Shown: positions 35,095 to 46,369, numbered from the stretch's first letter. The stretch: 64,000 bases of DNA from Cristatella mucedo (GCA_009760855.2 WPIO01000085.1:835001-899000); one strand, 5' to 3'. Program-made: numbers and translations. The notes: a model not told the origin generated them from the letters alone.

Positions 35095-35752
35095 CATGGG
35101 CGCGCCTGTCCGCAGTCACGTACACTCAGCGTTAGCGGTGACCAGGCCTCTTCCGCCACGTGAGCGAGTAATTCCCTGCACGCTCTGCCTGCTCAGCCGC
35201 GGCGGCGGCGGCGGCGGCGGCGGCAGGCGGCGCTTCGCAGACAATTAGTGAAGTTCAATACTCCGGCACCGTGGCCATGGCGAGCGGAGCCGCGGCACAA
35301 GTAGTAAGCGGCCCGGACGGCTGCCGCCGCGACGGGAAATGGGGCGAGGTCGCGTCAAGGCCGTTCCGCGACCGTCCGCCGTTCTCGGCGTCCCTTATCT
35401 GCCGCCGCCGCCGCCGCTGCGCGCGTGCATCGAGTCGCGTCGACGGAGAGGACGGCGACCGGCGCGGGCTGCGCGGGCGCCTTCGCCTCGGAGGCGTCGT
35501 CGCGGCGCCGCGTTCCGCTCTCAGCGCCGCGACGCCGAAGGCGGACTGAGGGCGAGCCGCCGAGGACGCTCTCAGGAGGGAAAGGGGAGAAACGTCGTCC
35601 TTGACGGCCAGTGCGCCGGCGGTGCCGGTGCCGCTCGCGCGCGTCGGCTACCGCTGAGACTTCCAGTCGAGGGCAGCGACGGCGTCGCTCGATGGACCGA
35701 CCGACCGACGAGGAAGGCTATCTCTGAGCGCGCGGGCGTTCGTTGGGAGCTA

Positions 35753-35798
<46 letters not shown>

Positions 35799-36671
35799 CG
35801 TGGGCATTGCGAAACCGGCTGCGGGCGGCAGAAATCCCGTACATCCGGGTTGTCGATCCGAGCGAAGCACGCCGCTTAGGCGGGCGCTGCTGCCCGGCCG
35901 AGCGTGCGAATTTCGCTTACTCATCCTTTGGCCGTCGGTTGCCCGGTGCGCGCTGGCCGCCATGGCTGTTTGTTTGCCCGGCCGCAATTGTGCGGCGCCG
36001 CCCGGCCGCCATTGTGCGCGGCGTCGCTCAGTCGCCTTTACCGCGGGAGTCGTCCGCTGGAGGGCGCCCGATCGCTATCGCGAAAGTGAGTTTTCGTTAT
36101 TTAATTCAGAAAAATACGAGCCTCATTTTGATTTTAATGGCATCAGCTCGAAGGCAGCAGCGGGTGTCGAAGCTTCGTTGGCTCACGGCTCCAGAATGAT
36201 CCAGAATGATCCAGGCTCTCAGGATATTTTCCCCGCCACACACCTCTGCGTACAAAATACCTCCGTTCTAGAATGGCCCGTGCTCTGACTTTCTCCGTCT
36301 TTGCGCCTCGGCGTAAAGGATGCGCACCAGCCATTTCCTTGCTGCAAGATCCCGTCGGCAATTGCATCCAAGGAATTCGGTCATCTTACAAGAACACGGC
36401 GAGCGGCGGCGGAGGAAACGGGCCGCCGAACGGGCACGTACGCGGTCACCTTGCGCGACGAGTGTCAGAGGAAGTCAGGCTCGCGAGCGAGCGAGGTCGG
36501 ACGAGCAAGGTCAGATGGGCAAGGTCAGACGAGCAAGGTCAGGTGGGAAGAGCTGCGCACGCACGAGGCGGACCTGCGCGAGCAGCTACTCGCAGCAGCT
36601 TCACTCGCTCCCCGGCGTTCTGACCGCGACAGCCCGCGGAAGCCGCCGAGCGGTCACGCGATAACCGTTGC

Positions 36672-37022
36672 GTTGGCATGTCGTCGTCGCACGCGGTTAA
36701 ATGTTTACAGCGTGCGGACAATAATATTCAAGCTTTCCAGGGCTGCGAAACTCGAGATCTAGGAGCGATCGTGGAAAAGGGCGTAGCGCCCGCGCGCGCC
36801 ACGCCAAGGCAGAAACCTAAAATCGCAGCGTTCGAGCGTCGGCCGCGAGGGCAAGAACAGAGCGGCATAGGAAGAGCTCGTTCGCCCGGAGCAGAGCGGC
36901 ATAGGAAGAGCTCATTCACCCGGAAGCGCGCCGCAGCGAATACAACGCCGGAGCTCGACCTAAGCTTGCGTGCGTGCCGGGCGCACGCGCTCGCTCAGAG
37001 CCCCGCCTCGTTCTGGTTTTCA
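36672..37022 (+). repeat. Segmental direct duplication, copy 1
   Basis: Closely matches 38318-38702 with scattered substitutions. Begins GTTGGCATGTCGTCGTCGCA and ends near TTCTGGTTTTCAC. Has two copies of an internal ~39-bp unit (AGAGCGGCATAGGAAGAGCT). Confidence 0.92.
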
Positions 37023-37454
37023 CTGCTCGCGCAGAGCACCGCGACGTCGACCGGAGGCAGAGTGCGCCCTAGGAGGCTGCACGCAGCTCGGTCGCCTCCG
37101 AGGCTTCTACTCTGCCTCCGACCGGGCGGCCGAGCCGTAAGGAACGGCGACAGACTGGTAAAGGTCGAGTGCAAGGTCGAGCAGGTCGGAGACTTGTAAT
37201 GGGAGCCGTCACTTCAGGAAGACGCTCCAAGGGCTAAAGAGCCGGTCGGGCCTTTGATTCGTAGTCGGGCCTTTGATTCGAGGCAGGTACGCACTGGCGC
37301 TAGGCGAGGCGTGAGTCGAGAGCTCGAACGGAAGTCTGGATCTGCCCGAACCTGCCTCGGCTGCGCTCCCGCTTTCGAGCGGCGGAACGTAGCATTACGG
37401 CGCTCACCTTTAACGACCCCGGGTCAAGTTGAATGCGCATCGGATGACCGAAGT

Positions 37455-37545
37455 CGTGGCCTTGAGCCCGGCGCGCCTCCTCCGCGACGCGCTTGAATAG
37501 AGAGTCCAGGCTCTGTTAGGGTGCTACTCAAAGGAATTATATACA
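37455..37545 (+). repeat. tRNA-derived SINE, family 1, partial
   Basis: GTCGTGGCCTTGAGCCCG, then GCGCTTGAATAGAGAGTCC and TTAGGGTGCTACTC correspond to the B-box, body and hairpin tail. Confidence 0.6.
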
Positions 37546-37736
37546 CTATACAGCATCCTGGACGGGGGGGGGGGGGGCGTTCGTGCGGCGGTCGATACGC
37601 GCTGCGCTGCACTGCGGGGCGCTCTTGTTGGACGGGGCTGACGGCGTCCGGTCAGACATTTCCGAGCGTCGGCGGACGCGCAGATGACGCGTGGACGCAC
37701 ACGGGGACGCGGGACGCGTTGACGAGATTCTTATGC

Positions 37737-37876
37737 TGCCAAGCTGGTTTGGTCCGGCGGTTAAGGCGCTCGCCCCGCCCCCGGGGTCTAGCTGAGGTCG
37801 TGGGCTCGAGCCCCGTGGCATATGTGAAGCGTCTGAATACAGGTTTAAGTTCTCTTGGGGCGCTATAAAAATGAAT
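37737..37876 (+). repeat. tRNA-derived SINE, family 1, full length
   Basis: A-box TGGTTTGGTCCGGCGGTTAA, B-box GTGGGCTCGAGCCCCG, body GCATATGTGAAGCGTCTGAA and hairpin tail TTCTCTTGGGGCGCTATAAA are all present. Confidence 0.9.
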
Positions 37877-37934
37877 TGCATATTTTTTTATGGCGCGGGC
37901 GACCGGCAGCGGCGGCAGCGGCGGCGGCGGCGGC

Positions 37935-38040
37935 AATGCCCGACAAGCGCGCCGCTAGACGGCGCTCGACAGCGCCATCTAGCGGCGGCGGCAATGCCCG
38001 ACAAGCGCGCCGCTAGACGGCGCTCGACGGCGCCATCACA
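37935..38040 (+). repeat. 55-bp tandem duplication
   Basis: Two copies of a block containing ATGCCCGACAAGCGCGCCGC and GACGGCGCTCGAC. Each copy also contains an internal inverted motif (GCCGCTAGA / TCTAGCGGC in the first). Confidence 0.9.
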
Positions 38041-38317
38041 CGCGCTGCTACTTTGTCGGGACACGGGGGACCGTTCACTTCCCTCGAAGGCTCGAGTGGC
38101 TGTTTGGTAGGCCGACGCTGTGTGAAACCACGTTACCGGCCGGGCGGCGGCAAGCTGCTGCGCTCTCCCGAGTCACCGTGAGGTCGGCTTCTCGTCTTCT
38201 CCTTCTATTTATTTACTTCCGGCGACCGCCTCAACGCTCGGCCACCGGCGCGCTGAAGACGGCTGAGCGTCGTTTGCAGTTCTCTCGCCGCCGGGCGGCG
38301 CTCGCCGGCTGCAAGCG

Positions 38318-38702
38318 TTGGCATGTCGTCGTCGCACGCGGTTAAATGTTTACAGCGTGCGGACAATAATATTTAAGCTTCCCAGGGCTGCGAAACTCGA
38401 GATCTAGGAGCGATCGTGGAAAAGGGCGTAGCACCCGCACGCACCACGCCAAGGCAGAAACCTAAAATCGCAGCGTCGAGCGTCAGCCGCGAGGGCAAGA
38501 ACAGAGCGGCATAGGAAGAGCTCGTTCGCCCGGAGCAGAGCGGCATAGGAAGAGCTCATTCACCCGGAGCAGAGCGGCACAGGAAGAGCTCATTCGCCCG
38601 GAAGCGCGCCGCAGCGAATACAACGCCGGAGCTCGACCTAAGCTCGCGTGCGTGCCGGGCGCACGCGCTCGCGCAGAGCTCCGCCCCCCGTTCTGGTTTT
38701 CA
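38318..38702 (+). repeat. Segmental direct duplication, copy 2
   Basis: Counterpart of 36672-37022, 1.65 kb downstream, with three rather than two copies of the internal ~39-bp unit. Confidence 0.92.
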
Positions 38703-39662
38703 CGTTCGCCCATTCGTCGTCAGGCGGTCGCGTAGCGACTGCGGCTCGGCCGTCGCACCTAGCGACCATAGCCACGACTCCCGCGACTGCAGCGTGACTA
38801 CGTGGCTGCTGCTCGTTGGCGCAAAAAATAACTCAGATTTCGCTTTTAGCCTCGCGTCTGCTAAGCAGCCGGTGCGCGAAACTCGTCCGACGAGAAGCGC
38901 GGGCAGCCGCGAAGCTGCTTCCGCCATTAAAGCTAACGCTCGCACGACCGCAGTACGTGCGAGCGCGGGAAAGCTCGAGTTATCTCGCTTGCGTCAAGGG
39001 TCAGGGGTCGGGCAACGAACCCCGATGCCGCCTCCTACGCCCGGGGGGGGGAAGGCCGACTTAAAGGGGCGCGTCGAACGGCGAAGCCGCCCGACGGACG
39101 CGCCCCTCGGCTGCGCATACTACGCACGCACGCGCGCTCGGTCTGGTCCCCGCCGACGTGCATCCGGTCGTGGGGAGGGCTAAAAGTCGCGGGGAACGCT
39201 AGCTGGAGCGAGCCGCGTTGCGTCGCGCTGGCCGCCTCCGCCGCACGAGAGCGCACGCTCACCGACGGGCGAGGTCTGTAAATCCGGCCGGCGCTTCTGA
39301 CTGCGTTTATATTCTTCCGATGCACGGTGCCCGATCATATCATATATTATATCGTATATTATATCATATATTATATCGTATTATATATATACCGCGCGCG
39401 GGCATTTATACGATGCACGTCGGCCCGCGCGCGCGCGCGACGACGTAGCGCCGCCTCGCGAAACTTCCGAGCGGGCGGTCGCAGATGCGACGAAATCGCA
39501 CGCAGACGACTTCCGCTACATCGTACGCTGGAAGCGAGCGCAGAGCTTCGACTTCCGGCGCGCCGCCGCCGGAAGTCGCCCGCCCGCCCGCCCGCCCGCC
39601 CGGGGAGGCTGTCGCGCGCCCGTAGCGGGCAGTCGTCGAGTGTCGCTGCCGCTGCCGCCGCC

Positions 39663-41566
39663 TCACTCGGTCTTGTACAGCCCGAGGTCCTCGCGAAGGG
39701 CGGCCACGCCCACCTCGTGAAACCTCTCCGTGTGCTCTTCTTGAAACGGTTTCTACAACGAGTCAAGGCCGACCGATTAGCCGCTGTCCTCCGCGCGATG
39801 GGGCGACCGGTTTCGATGGCAGCAGTCGCGGCGGCGGACAATCGGATCTCCGATCGATTGCTTTCGACAGCGTCGTCTTTTATTACCGCCGCCCAACTGC
39901 TGGCCGCGGTAATGTGCACGAAAACGCATTCTCAAGTTACCGACTGCGAGCAGGTTTTTGACTGACGCGCGCGCGCGACAAGCATCGAGCGAGCGAGCGA
40001 GGAGCTGTGAGCGAGGCGAGCTCGCTGACAGTCACTATACAAATGAATTATTTCATTACATATTATCGCCGATACAGTCGGACCTCGTCGCGCTCCGTTT
40101 TGCGCCGCGGAGCGGTGGCGACGGCGGCGGCTCGACTTCCGGCCGCGACGAGCTCGCTTTTCTGCGACCAGAGCACACGGGAGTAGCAGGGGGAGGAGCG
40201 AGCGAGCGAGCGAGCTCTTTCCGGAACTGACTGACTTCCGGCGCAGCGAGGAGCTCGCTCGCTCGCTCGCTCGCTGGGTGCGTCAAACACTGAACGGTGG
40301 AAAAAACCACAAGGCGATCGTCGAGGCTCCGTGGGCGGGACACGACAAGCACCTGCCGCAGGGGTCGAGGGGGGTTAGAGACGAGGTCAGAGTACAGGGG
40401 AGCGGAGACAGGACGCTTTGAGGACACCACTCCGTACGGCGGGGCGAGAGCCGGGGGGGGAGGAGAGGATCGCAGGCCGGTTTACCACAAGAGGGTATGG
40501 ATGGCGGTATGCACGATTGCATATAACTCATTTCCACGGCGCCCGGAGGGCAGAATCGCTGCATAGAGGGCGCTTCGCATGTGTGGCGTGAGCGCGTTGA
40601 CCTCGGTCGCTAAAGCCGAGCACTTTAACCCGTAGCTTAGCACCTAATCCGTAAGCCCGCGGGCCAAATCAGGGCGCCGTACGCATTTAGCTTTCGGGCT
40701 ATGCGTTTCCCGTCTCACGCCGGAACTCTAGTATAAGATTAGTAGATATTGTAGAAGATAGGTAGTTAATGTATAAGCAGATTGTAAACTGCAAACGCAA
40801 AGTGCCCAGCCAGAAAAAGAAAAAATTTCTCTAAGGGCGAAATCAAAAGAGATATTATCATGATTATTATTATTCTTAAGAACTAAAGGCACGGTCTCCA
40901 AAGGATTTGAGGGCGTCGCGGCGTAGTCTCTCCTCCTGGCGGTCAAGCGCTCGCTACAGTTGCAACGCTTGCTGACCTTCACTGGCAGGCTGGGGTCGAT
41001 CTTTTCCCACGGCGGCACGTGATTCGATCGCGAGATCCTGCAACTCGCGAGACGCGAGCGGCTGCTGCGCGAGCGGCGACGGCGGAAGAAGCGGCGGCCG
41101 AAGCAGCAGCCCCGCCCCCGCCGCCCCCCACCGCCCCCCCTCCCCGCCTGATGCGGCTCGTCGCCCACGCTCGCTCGATCGCTTGCGATGGCGGAAGAAG
41201 CGGCGGCCGAAGCAGCAGCCCCGCCCCCGCCGCCCCCCCCGCCCCCCCCTCCCCGCCTGATGCGGCTCGTCGCCCACGCTCGCTCGCTCGCTCGCTTGCG
41301 ACGGCGGCGCGAGCGTTACCAGATTTCCGGCGAGGTGCTCAGCATGTGCACGAAGAACGCAGCCGCTCCTGCTACGGTGACGCTCACCATCGCGCCGAGG
41401 GGCAGCAGCTGCAACGCGGGCGCACCGACATCGAGGGCTGCGGCGGCGGCGGCGGCGGTACGCAAGCGGCAGCGGCGGCGGCGCCTCTGCGAGAGTCGCC
41501 TCGAGGGAAACTCACGTCGTAGTGGTTCCTGACGGCCTTCTCTAGAATGTTCAGCAGTCGCGGCAT
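39663..41566 (-). CDS. NDUFA4/NMES1-like (B12D family) small mitochondrial protein, copy 2
   Basis: Exons 41566-41516 (51 bp), 41408-41320 (89), 41037-40977 (61) and 39752-39663 (90) give 96 aa plus stop. Exons 2-4 have exactly the lengths and phases of copy 1, proving tandem duplication. Features: basic N-terminus (LEKAVRNHYD), membrane helix (LLPLGAMVSVTVAGAAAFFV), 'TSPEIW' turn, and NHVPPWEKIDPSLPVK aligned to copy 1's PPWEKVD. The C-terminus (PFQEEHTERFHEVGVAALRE) is quite different from copy 1 in sequence but equal in length. Exon 4 uses acceptor cgttgtag, chosen because it alone keeps phase 0 into the frame ending at TGA 39663. Inferred role is as for copy 1, in the mitochondrial inner membrane. 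Strong divergence between copies suggests an old duplication. Confidence 0.78.
40195..40277. repeat. Inverted (GAGC)n / (CTCG)n block
   Basis: A GAGC/GCGA tetramer run at 40196-40216 faces its complement at 40249-40276, making a long potential hairpin. Lies in intron 3 of NDUFA4-like copy 2. Confidence 0.8.
40795..40875 (+). repeat. Solo LINE/SINE 3' hairpin tail
   Basis: Diverged copy (AAAGTGCCCAGCCAGAAAAA ... CTCTAAGGGCGAAATC) followed by an ATT tail. In intron 3 of NDUFA4-like copy 2, antisense. Confidence 0.6.
41070..41290 (+). repeat. ~110-bp tandem duplication
   Basis: Two adjacent copies of a block starting near GGCGGAAGAAGCGGCGGCCG and ending GCTCGTCGCCCACGCTCGCT, with small length differences in C runs. 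In intron 2 of NDUFA4-like copy 2. Confidence 0.92.
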
Positions 41567-42034
41567 CGTGGGAAACTGTTGCGGGACTGACGCGGCTGGT
41601 GCTGCGCCGGCCCGCGGCATCGGCCGCAGCGGTCGACTGCGGCGGGGCGGGGTACCGCAACTGCGCATTTGGCTAAAGCGCGGGCCGTCTTGCCACTCTT
41701 TCCGTCCCGACCGTCGACATTCGGCGGCGGCGCGATAGCCGCAACCCTACAGGAGAGACCCCGGTCTGGTCGCCGGCGGTCGGCTAGCGGTTTTTTCCCC
41801 TTTCAATTCCGTCCTGCGCCAAGCAACCGCTGCGGCAGCAGCATCAGCAGCAGTAGCATAGGGCGGGTCGAAAGGACTAGCAGTTAACAATGCTGTTGCT
41901 TGGTGACGGGCGTCGTGCCTTGCGGACGAGTTGTGGTGTAGAAGTACCCCCCCCCCCCACCAGGTACGAGACTGCGACACCCGTTGATCCCAACGAGACG
42001 CAGCCTCAGTGGCGAACAGTTGTCCATTCAGCCC

Positions 42035-42465
42035 GATCCGTCGGAGGAGAAAGAGGAGGAGGAGGAGGTAGAGGAGGAGGAGAAGGAGGAGGAGGAGGAG
42101 GAGGAGGAGGAGGAGGAGGAGGAGAAGGAGGAGGAGGAGGAGGAGGAGGAGGAGGAGGAGGAGGAGGAGGAGGAGGAGGAGGAGGAGAAGGAGGAGGAGG
42201 AGGAGGAGGAGGAGGAGGAGGAGGAGGAGAAGGAGGAGGAGGAGGAGGAGAAGGAGGAGGAGGAGGAGGAGGAGGAGGAGGAGGAGGAGGAGGAGGCGGA
42301 GGAGGAGGAGGGGGGGGGGGAGGAGGGGGAGGAGGAGGAGGAGGAGGAGGAGGAGGAGGAGGAGGAGGAGGAGGAGGAGGAGGAGGAGGAGGAGGAGGAG
42401 GAGGAGGAGGAGGAGGAGGAGGAGGAGGAGAAGGAGGAGGAGGAGGAGGAGGAGAAAATTCTCGC
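42035..42465 (+). repeat. (GGA)n polypurine array
   Basis: About 430 bp of GGA/GGAGAA units, one 10-base G run inside. The poly-Gly, poly-Glu and poly-Leu frames on the two strands are artefacts. Confidence 0.98.
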
Positions 42466-42654
42466 TCTTCACGACCGAGGTCGTGGGTTCGAAGAATGCA
42501 ACAGACGATCCGTTATTGCCAAACACCAGCGGCGGCAATAGCCGTCAAGGCCCTTCTCTGCCGCTATTCAGACGAGGCTGCTAAATCAGCTGATTTATTA
42601 TTTATTATTTTATAACCCTTTTTTGACACGACGTTCCACCTGAAGGAAAAATAC

Positions 42655-42830
42655 GAGCCAATTTAACAGCCAACTTCATAAAGCAACAGAAGAGCCTTTA
42701 TGGCTATCACCACCGTTGGCAGCGGCGATAAAGGATCACCCCCAGCAGGATTCGAACCCACAACCTCGGTACCGAGGTTGTGAAAAGCAGCCACCTTACC
42801 TAGTGTGCCATCACAGCTGACCAATCTGCC
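42655..42830 (-). repeat. tRNA-derived SINE, family 2
   Basis: Well preserved: minus-strand B-box GGGTTCGAATCC, A-box region GGCACACTAGGTAAGG and the body GAGCCTTTATGGCTATCACC (plus strand). Confidence 0.88.
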
Positions 42831-43831
42831 GGCGGTTAATCTATCTGCTGGAGGCGGTTAATCTGCCGGAGGCGGTTAATCACCTGGGGTCGTGCCCGGC
42901 TGCCCGCTTCTTGCCGCTTCATCAGTCCTTCCCGGTCGGCCTGCAGAGACGCTGCGAGCATCCGCAGCTGCTCTGCGTCCGCAGACTTACAATGCGTACG
43001 TCTTGACCGAGTTTGCATCCGCTACCAACCAGGGGTCAACCAGGGGTCAGCAGAACGCTCAACCTTCGCATCGATCGTTCGGCTGCCCGCTTCCTGTCCC
43101 GCTTCCGTTATCCCGGTTTAGGCCGCAGCCGGATGCGCCGCCGCCGCCGCAGCAGCGGCGGCCTTGGCTCTTTCGCAACGTCGCTAGGCCGCTGAGTCGC
43201 TCACGCTCCGCCTTCCGGCGTCGTGCATCGTTGCGCACGAGCGAGCGGCTCTTGCGACATCATAATCGCAGACCTAATGCCTAGAATTCACCTCAGCTAC
43301 CATCAAGCGGTCATCCGCGGATCGCTGGGTCAAGGTCACCGGATCAGGGTCGCTGAAAGGTTGCCCAACCTTTACTCGCCCCCTCCTTCCGCTGGCTCGC
43401 GAGCTGCAGACGGAGGCGCTGAGAATTGTGTGACGTCACAATCCAATTCGCCGCGCCGGCTTGGCTTTTAGGCTTTGGCTTTTTTTCTTTGGCAGCGCGT
43501 CGAGAGCGAGGGCGGGATCGTGAGCGAAAGAGTCGCTGAAGTGAGTCGCGTGCGCGCGCGAGCGGCGCTTCCGGTGGGGCCGTCGCTCTCCGTCCGTTCT
43601 CAGTCCGTCGCTCCTGCGGTCAGTACCGCCGCTTCCGGCGCTGCGGCGGCGTGCAGCGGCGGCGCCGCAGCGCCGGAAGCGGCAGCTGCATCTCACAGGC
43701 GCTCTTTGGCCTTCGTCGTTGCAGACCTTCGACAGACTTCGGCGTCGTCGACGTCGTCGCGCGTCGCCGTTCGTTGAAGCCGCTCGCACTCCTAGCTCGG
43801 CGCGTGGCAGCCGTCTCGCCGCCGCGCCGAT

Positions 43832-44543
43832 ATGGCGGCGGCCGCCGTTGCTGCGCTTGTGCTACTTCCGGCGCTTTTGCTGACCCGCGCCTCGGGCCAG
43901 ATGTCGGTGAGCTTCTCTGGTCATCGGCGCCGCGCCGCCGTGCGTCGGCGCGCTGAGCTGAGCTGCGCATTCGCGGATCCGCCTGCGGCGTTCGACTGCT
44001 ACTAGATATAAGGCCGCGCTCTTTTCTACTGACGCCCGCAGATGCCTATAGCGGCGCTGTCGCCCGTTCTCGCGAGCTCCGGCGGCGGAGCGGGCGCCGT
44101 TTGGGCGGCGCTAGCGACGAACGCTTCCTCCGCGGCGACTACCAACGCTTCGGTGGGCGGTCTTATGCCGCTGCTGCAGCCGATGACCTGGGGTAGGGAG
44201 ACGCTGGCCGCCGCCGCCGCCGGCTCTGGCGCGCTCGGCGAGCGCTTCCGGTCGCTCGCAGCGCGCGAGCAAGCTCACCTCTTGCCATTTGACAGACATA
44301 TGCTACATGCAAAGCGCCACAGGACAATGCAGGGCTATGATGAAAATGTGGTACTTCAACGTGGACGCGGGCGCCTGCAAACCGTTCGTTTACGGCGGCT
44401 GCGGCGGCCTGCCAAACCGCTTCGCGACGCTGGCCGAGTGCAAAAGAAGGTGCCCACCGGGTGAGCTCCGCCAAGCGCTGACGTCAGCTCTGAAGGCAGC
44501 TCTGACGTCAGCGCTGTCGCTCGTTTGCTTCGCCGTATGTTAG
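43832..44543 (+). CDS. Secreted Kunitz/BPTI protease inhibitor, gene A (3 exons)
   Basis: Exons 43832-43906, 44042-44192 and 44296-44543 give 157 aa plus stop. Residues 1-22 are a clear signal peptide (AALVLLPALLLTRASG). A 50-residue Ala/Ser/Gly linker with two NAS sequons follows, then one Kunitz domain. Its cysteines at 78, 87, 103, 111, 124 and 128 have exactly BPTI spacing (9,16,8,13,4), and it has 'MWYFNVDAGAC' and 'FVYGGCGG'. The P1 residue is Arg88, predicting trypsin-like protease targets. The domain exon starts in phase 1, as usual for Kunitz exons. I read through a possible donor at 44461 to the stop at 44543, because AATAAA follows at 44694; this leaves a hydrophobic C-terminus (ALTSALSLVCFAVC) that could be a GPI-anchor signal. 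Splicing at 44461 is the alternative. Confidence 0.85.
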
Positions 44544-44693
44544 GTCACCGCGCGATCGCTAAGTAGCGCGTCTCTCCGATTTCCCGTCTCCTGCGACAGC
44601 GCGTCTTGAGATAGACGCTTGCTTGGCAAACAGTATTTCCGATTCCGCCCGACCTCTTGCGAATGGTGCGGCCTGAAATAGATGGCTGAAGGA

Positions 44694-44699
44694 AATAAA
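44694..44699 (+). terminator. Poly(A) signal of Kunitz gene A
   Basis: AATAAA 151 bp after the stop codon at 44543. Confidence 0.6.
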
Positions 44700-44807
44700 A
44701 GACCGACTAAGTAACGGCTCGTCTAGTGATACTCAGCACAGCCGATTCCGAATTTATTGTACGTCGCTCAACTCTCTCACCCATCACCATTCAATTACAT
44801 TTCCCTT

Positions 44808-44885
44808 TGCAGCAGATGTAAAGCGCCAAGAGAGAGAGATTGAGTTCTCTGAGGGCGCTTTATCAAGTGCATTATTATTATTCTC
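44808..44885 (+). repeat. Solo LINE/SINE 3' hairpin tail
   Basis: AAAGCGCC ... GAGATTGAGTTCTCTGAGGG ... CGCTTTATC and ATT tail; the stem is perfectly complementary. Confidence 0.85.
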
Positions 44886-46079
44886 TCTCGTTTTATCGCT
44901 CTGTCTGTCTGCCTCTCTCTCTCTCTCTGTCTCTGTCCCTCTCTCTGTCTCTCTCTGTCTTTGACTCGCTCACCCCCTGGCTCGTTTCTCTCTCTGGTCT
45001 CTCCTCTCTCCGCTCTCTTAGGGATGTCCCCGTCTCAATGTCCCCGTCTCAATGTCCCCGTCTGTCTCGTTCACGCTCACTCATTCTTCCTTCACCTCGG
45101 GGGGGAGGGGGGTGCTGCATTTATTCGCGACGTGCGCGAGTTCCGTACGACGCTGCTGCGGCGAGCAGCTGCTCGGAGGCTCGGCTCTGACCTTTAGCTT
45201 CTGAGCTTTGGCGCCGGAAGCGTCGCTCGCCGGAAGCGTCGCCCGCCGGCAGAGCAGCTCTCCGCGGCTTTCCGCTCGCGACAGCGACTTCCTCCCGCGT
45301 GCGACTACGACTTCCTTCTGCGTGCAGCGGCTCCGTTTCTAGCCGCAAAACGGCAGGCGGCGAAGGCCGTGAGGGTGCGCGCGGCCCGTCGTCCAGGCAA
45401 AGCCGCCGGCGACGCGGCTTCCGGGCGGGACTTCCGGCGGGCGGGCCGACGCCGACGTATCGTCGTCTTTCTTCTTCGGTTTAACCTCTGCACTCGTCTG
45501 TCCGAGGTTACGCTCGCGCAGACTGCTTGTGCACGAGGCGATTCGAGGCGGCGGCGCCTGGTCCTCGCCTCGGCGAGCGTAAATAAACAGGCTCGGCGCG
45601 ACGCCGTGCGCGGTAGCACTGTCAGGCGCGGCGCTTGCCAGTCGCTCGGGCGACCGATAGCGAGCGGCGCACGCGCTATTTCGCTTTTTGTAGCAGCGAA
45701 GATGGCGGCTCGACTGCCCGCGCCTGCGTCGAAACGCAGGGCGGCGCCACGGCGGCCCGTCCAGCGAAAAGCGGGTAAAGGAATGCTGATGAACTGAGCG
45801 AACGTCGATTTATTTTCTTTGGTCGAGCGACTGCCTCGCGGGCACGCAGGCGGACGACTCTCCGGAGGCCCTCCGGCGGCGTCCGAACCAGGCACTTCCG
45901 GCCGCTTGCCCCGGCGGCGCGGCGGAAAGCTCGGGGCAGCCGAGCTCCTCCTCGCGAGCGCTGCTGCGCGACCACGTGTTGCTGTTCGTTTTTTCCCCCA
46001 ACATTTTCAGCGCTACCTTGCGAATATTCTTTCTCGCAACGCGTTAGATCGTCGCCCCGTGCGCTGCTGCTGCGCAGGA

Positions 46080-46165
46080 GCCGGCGGAAGCAGCAGAGCG
46101 CGATGGCCGCGAGCGGAAGCAGCAGAGCGCGATGGCCGCGAGCGGAAGCAGCAGAGCGCGATGGC
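46080..46165 (+). repeat. 29-bp triple tandem repeat
   Basis: Three copies of a unit starting GCGGAAGCAGCAGAGCGCGA and ending TGGCCGCGA. Confidence 0.93.
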
Positions 46166-46369
46166 CTATTTTCTTACGCGGCGTTGGAACTCGCGGCACT
46201 CTAATCGCTACCCGCAAAGACCCCTCCCTCTCCCCACCGAGCGCCACGCTGTACGGGCACCCGCTTGGTCCCAGCGTCCCGTTGGGCGTGCGGCCAACGC
46301 ATCGCGGCAGCACTGCGGCTCGTCTGTGAGACGCAGTGCTGCCGCGACGCCATTCACGAGTCAATGGTC

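Larger units (their letters stand above)
34944..39662. other. GC-rich spacer between the NDUFA4-like paralogs
   Basis: CpG-dense sequence with (GGC)n at 35190-35225 and 35750-35797, a 350-385-bp direct duplication (36672/38318), a 55-bp tandem duplication at 37935-38040 and SINE copies at 37455-37545 and 37737-37876. Long frames here reflect GC richness and lack codon structure or splice support, so no gene is called. Confidence 0.5.
41567..43831. other. Spacer between NDUFA4-like copy 2 and Kunitz gene A
   Basis: Holds a 430-bp GGA polypurine array, a family 2 SINE, three copies of a 'GGCGGTTAATC' motif near 42830-42880, and CpG-rich sequence that probably includes the promoters of both flanking divergent genes. 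No exon supported. Confidence 0.5.

Noticed and set aside
35339-36199. 286-codon plus-strand open frame over a GGC run
   Set aside because: GC-rich random frame with poly-Ala from (GGC)n; no conserved content.
41747-42615. Poly-Leu, poly-Glu and poly-Gly frames
   Set aside because: Translation of the (GGA)n array.
45810-46004. Minus-strand acidic frame ending at a stop within AATAAA (possible terminal exon)
   Set aside because: An acceptor-like gcgcag precedes it, but no upstream exon or family resemblance could be found.
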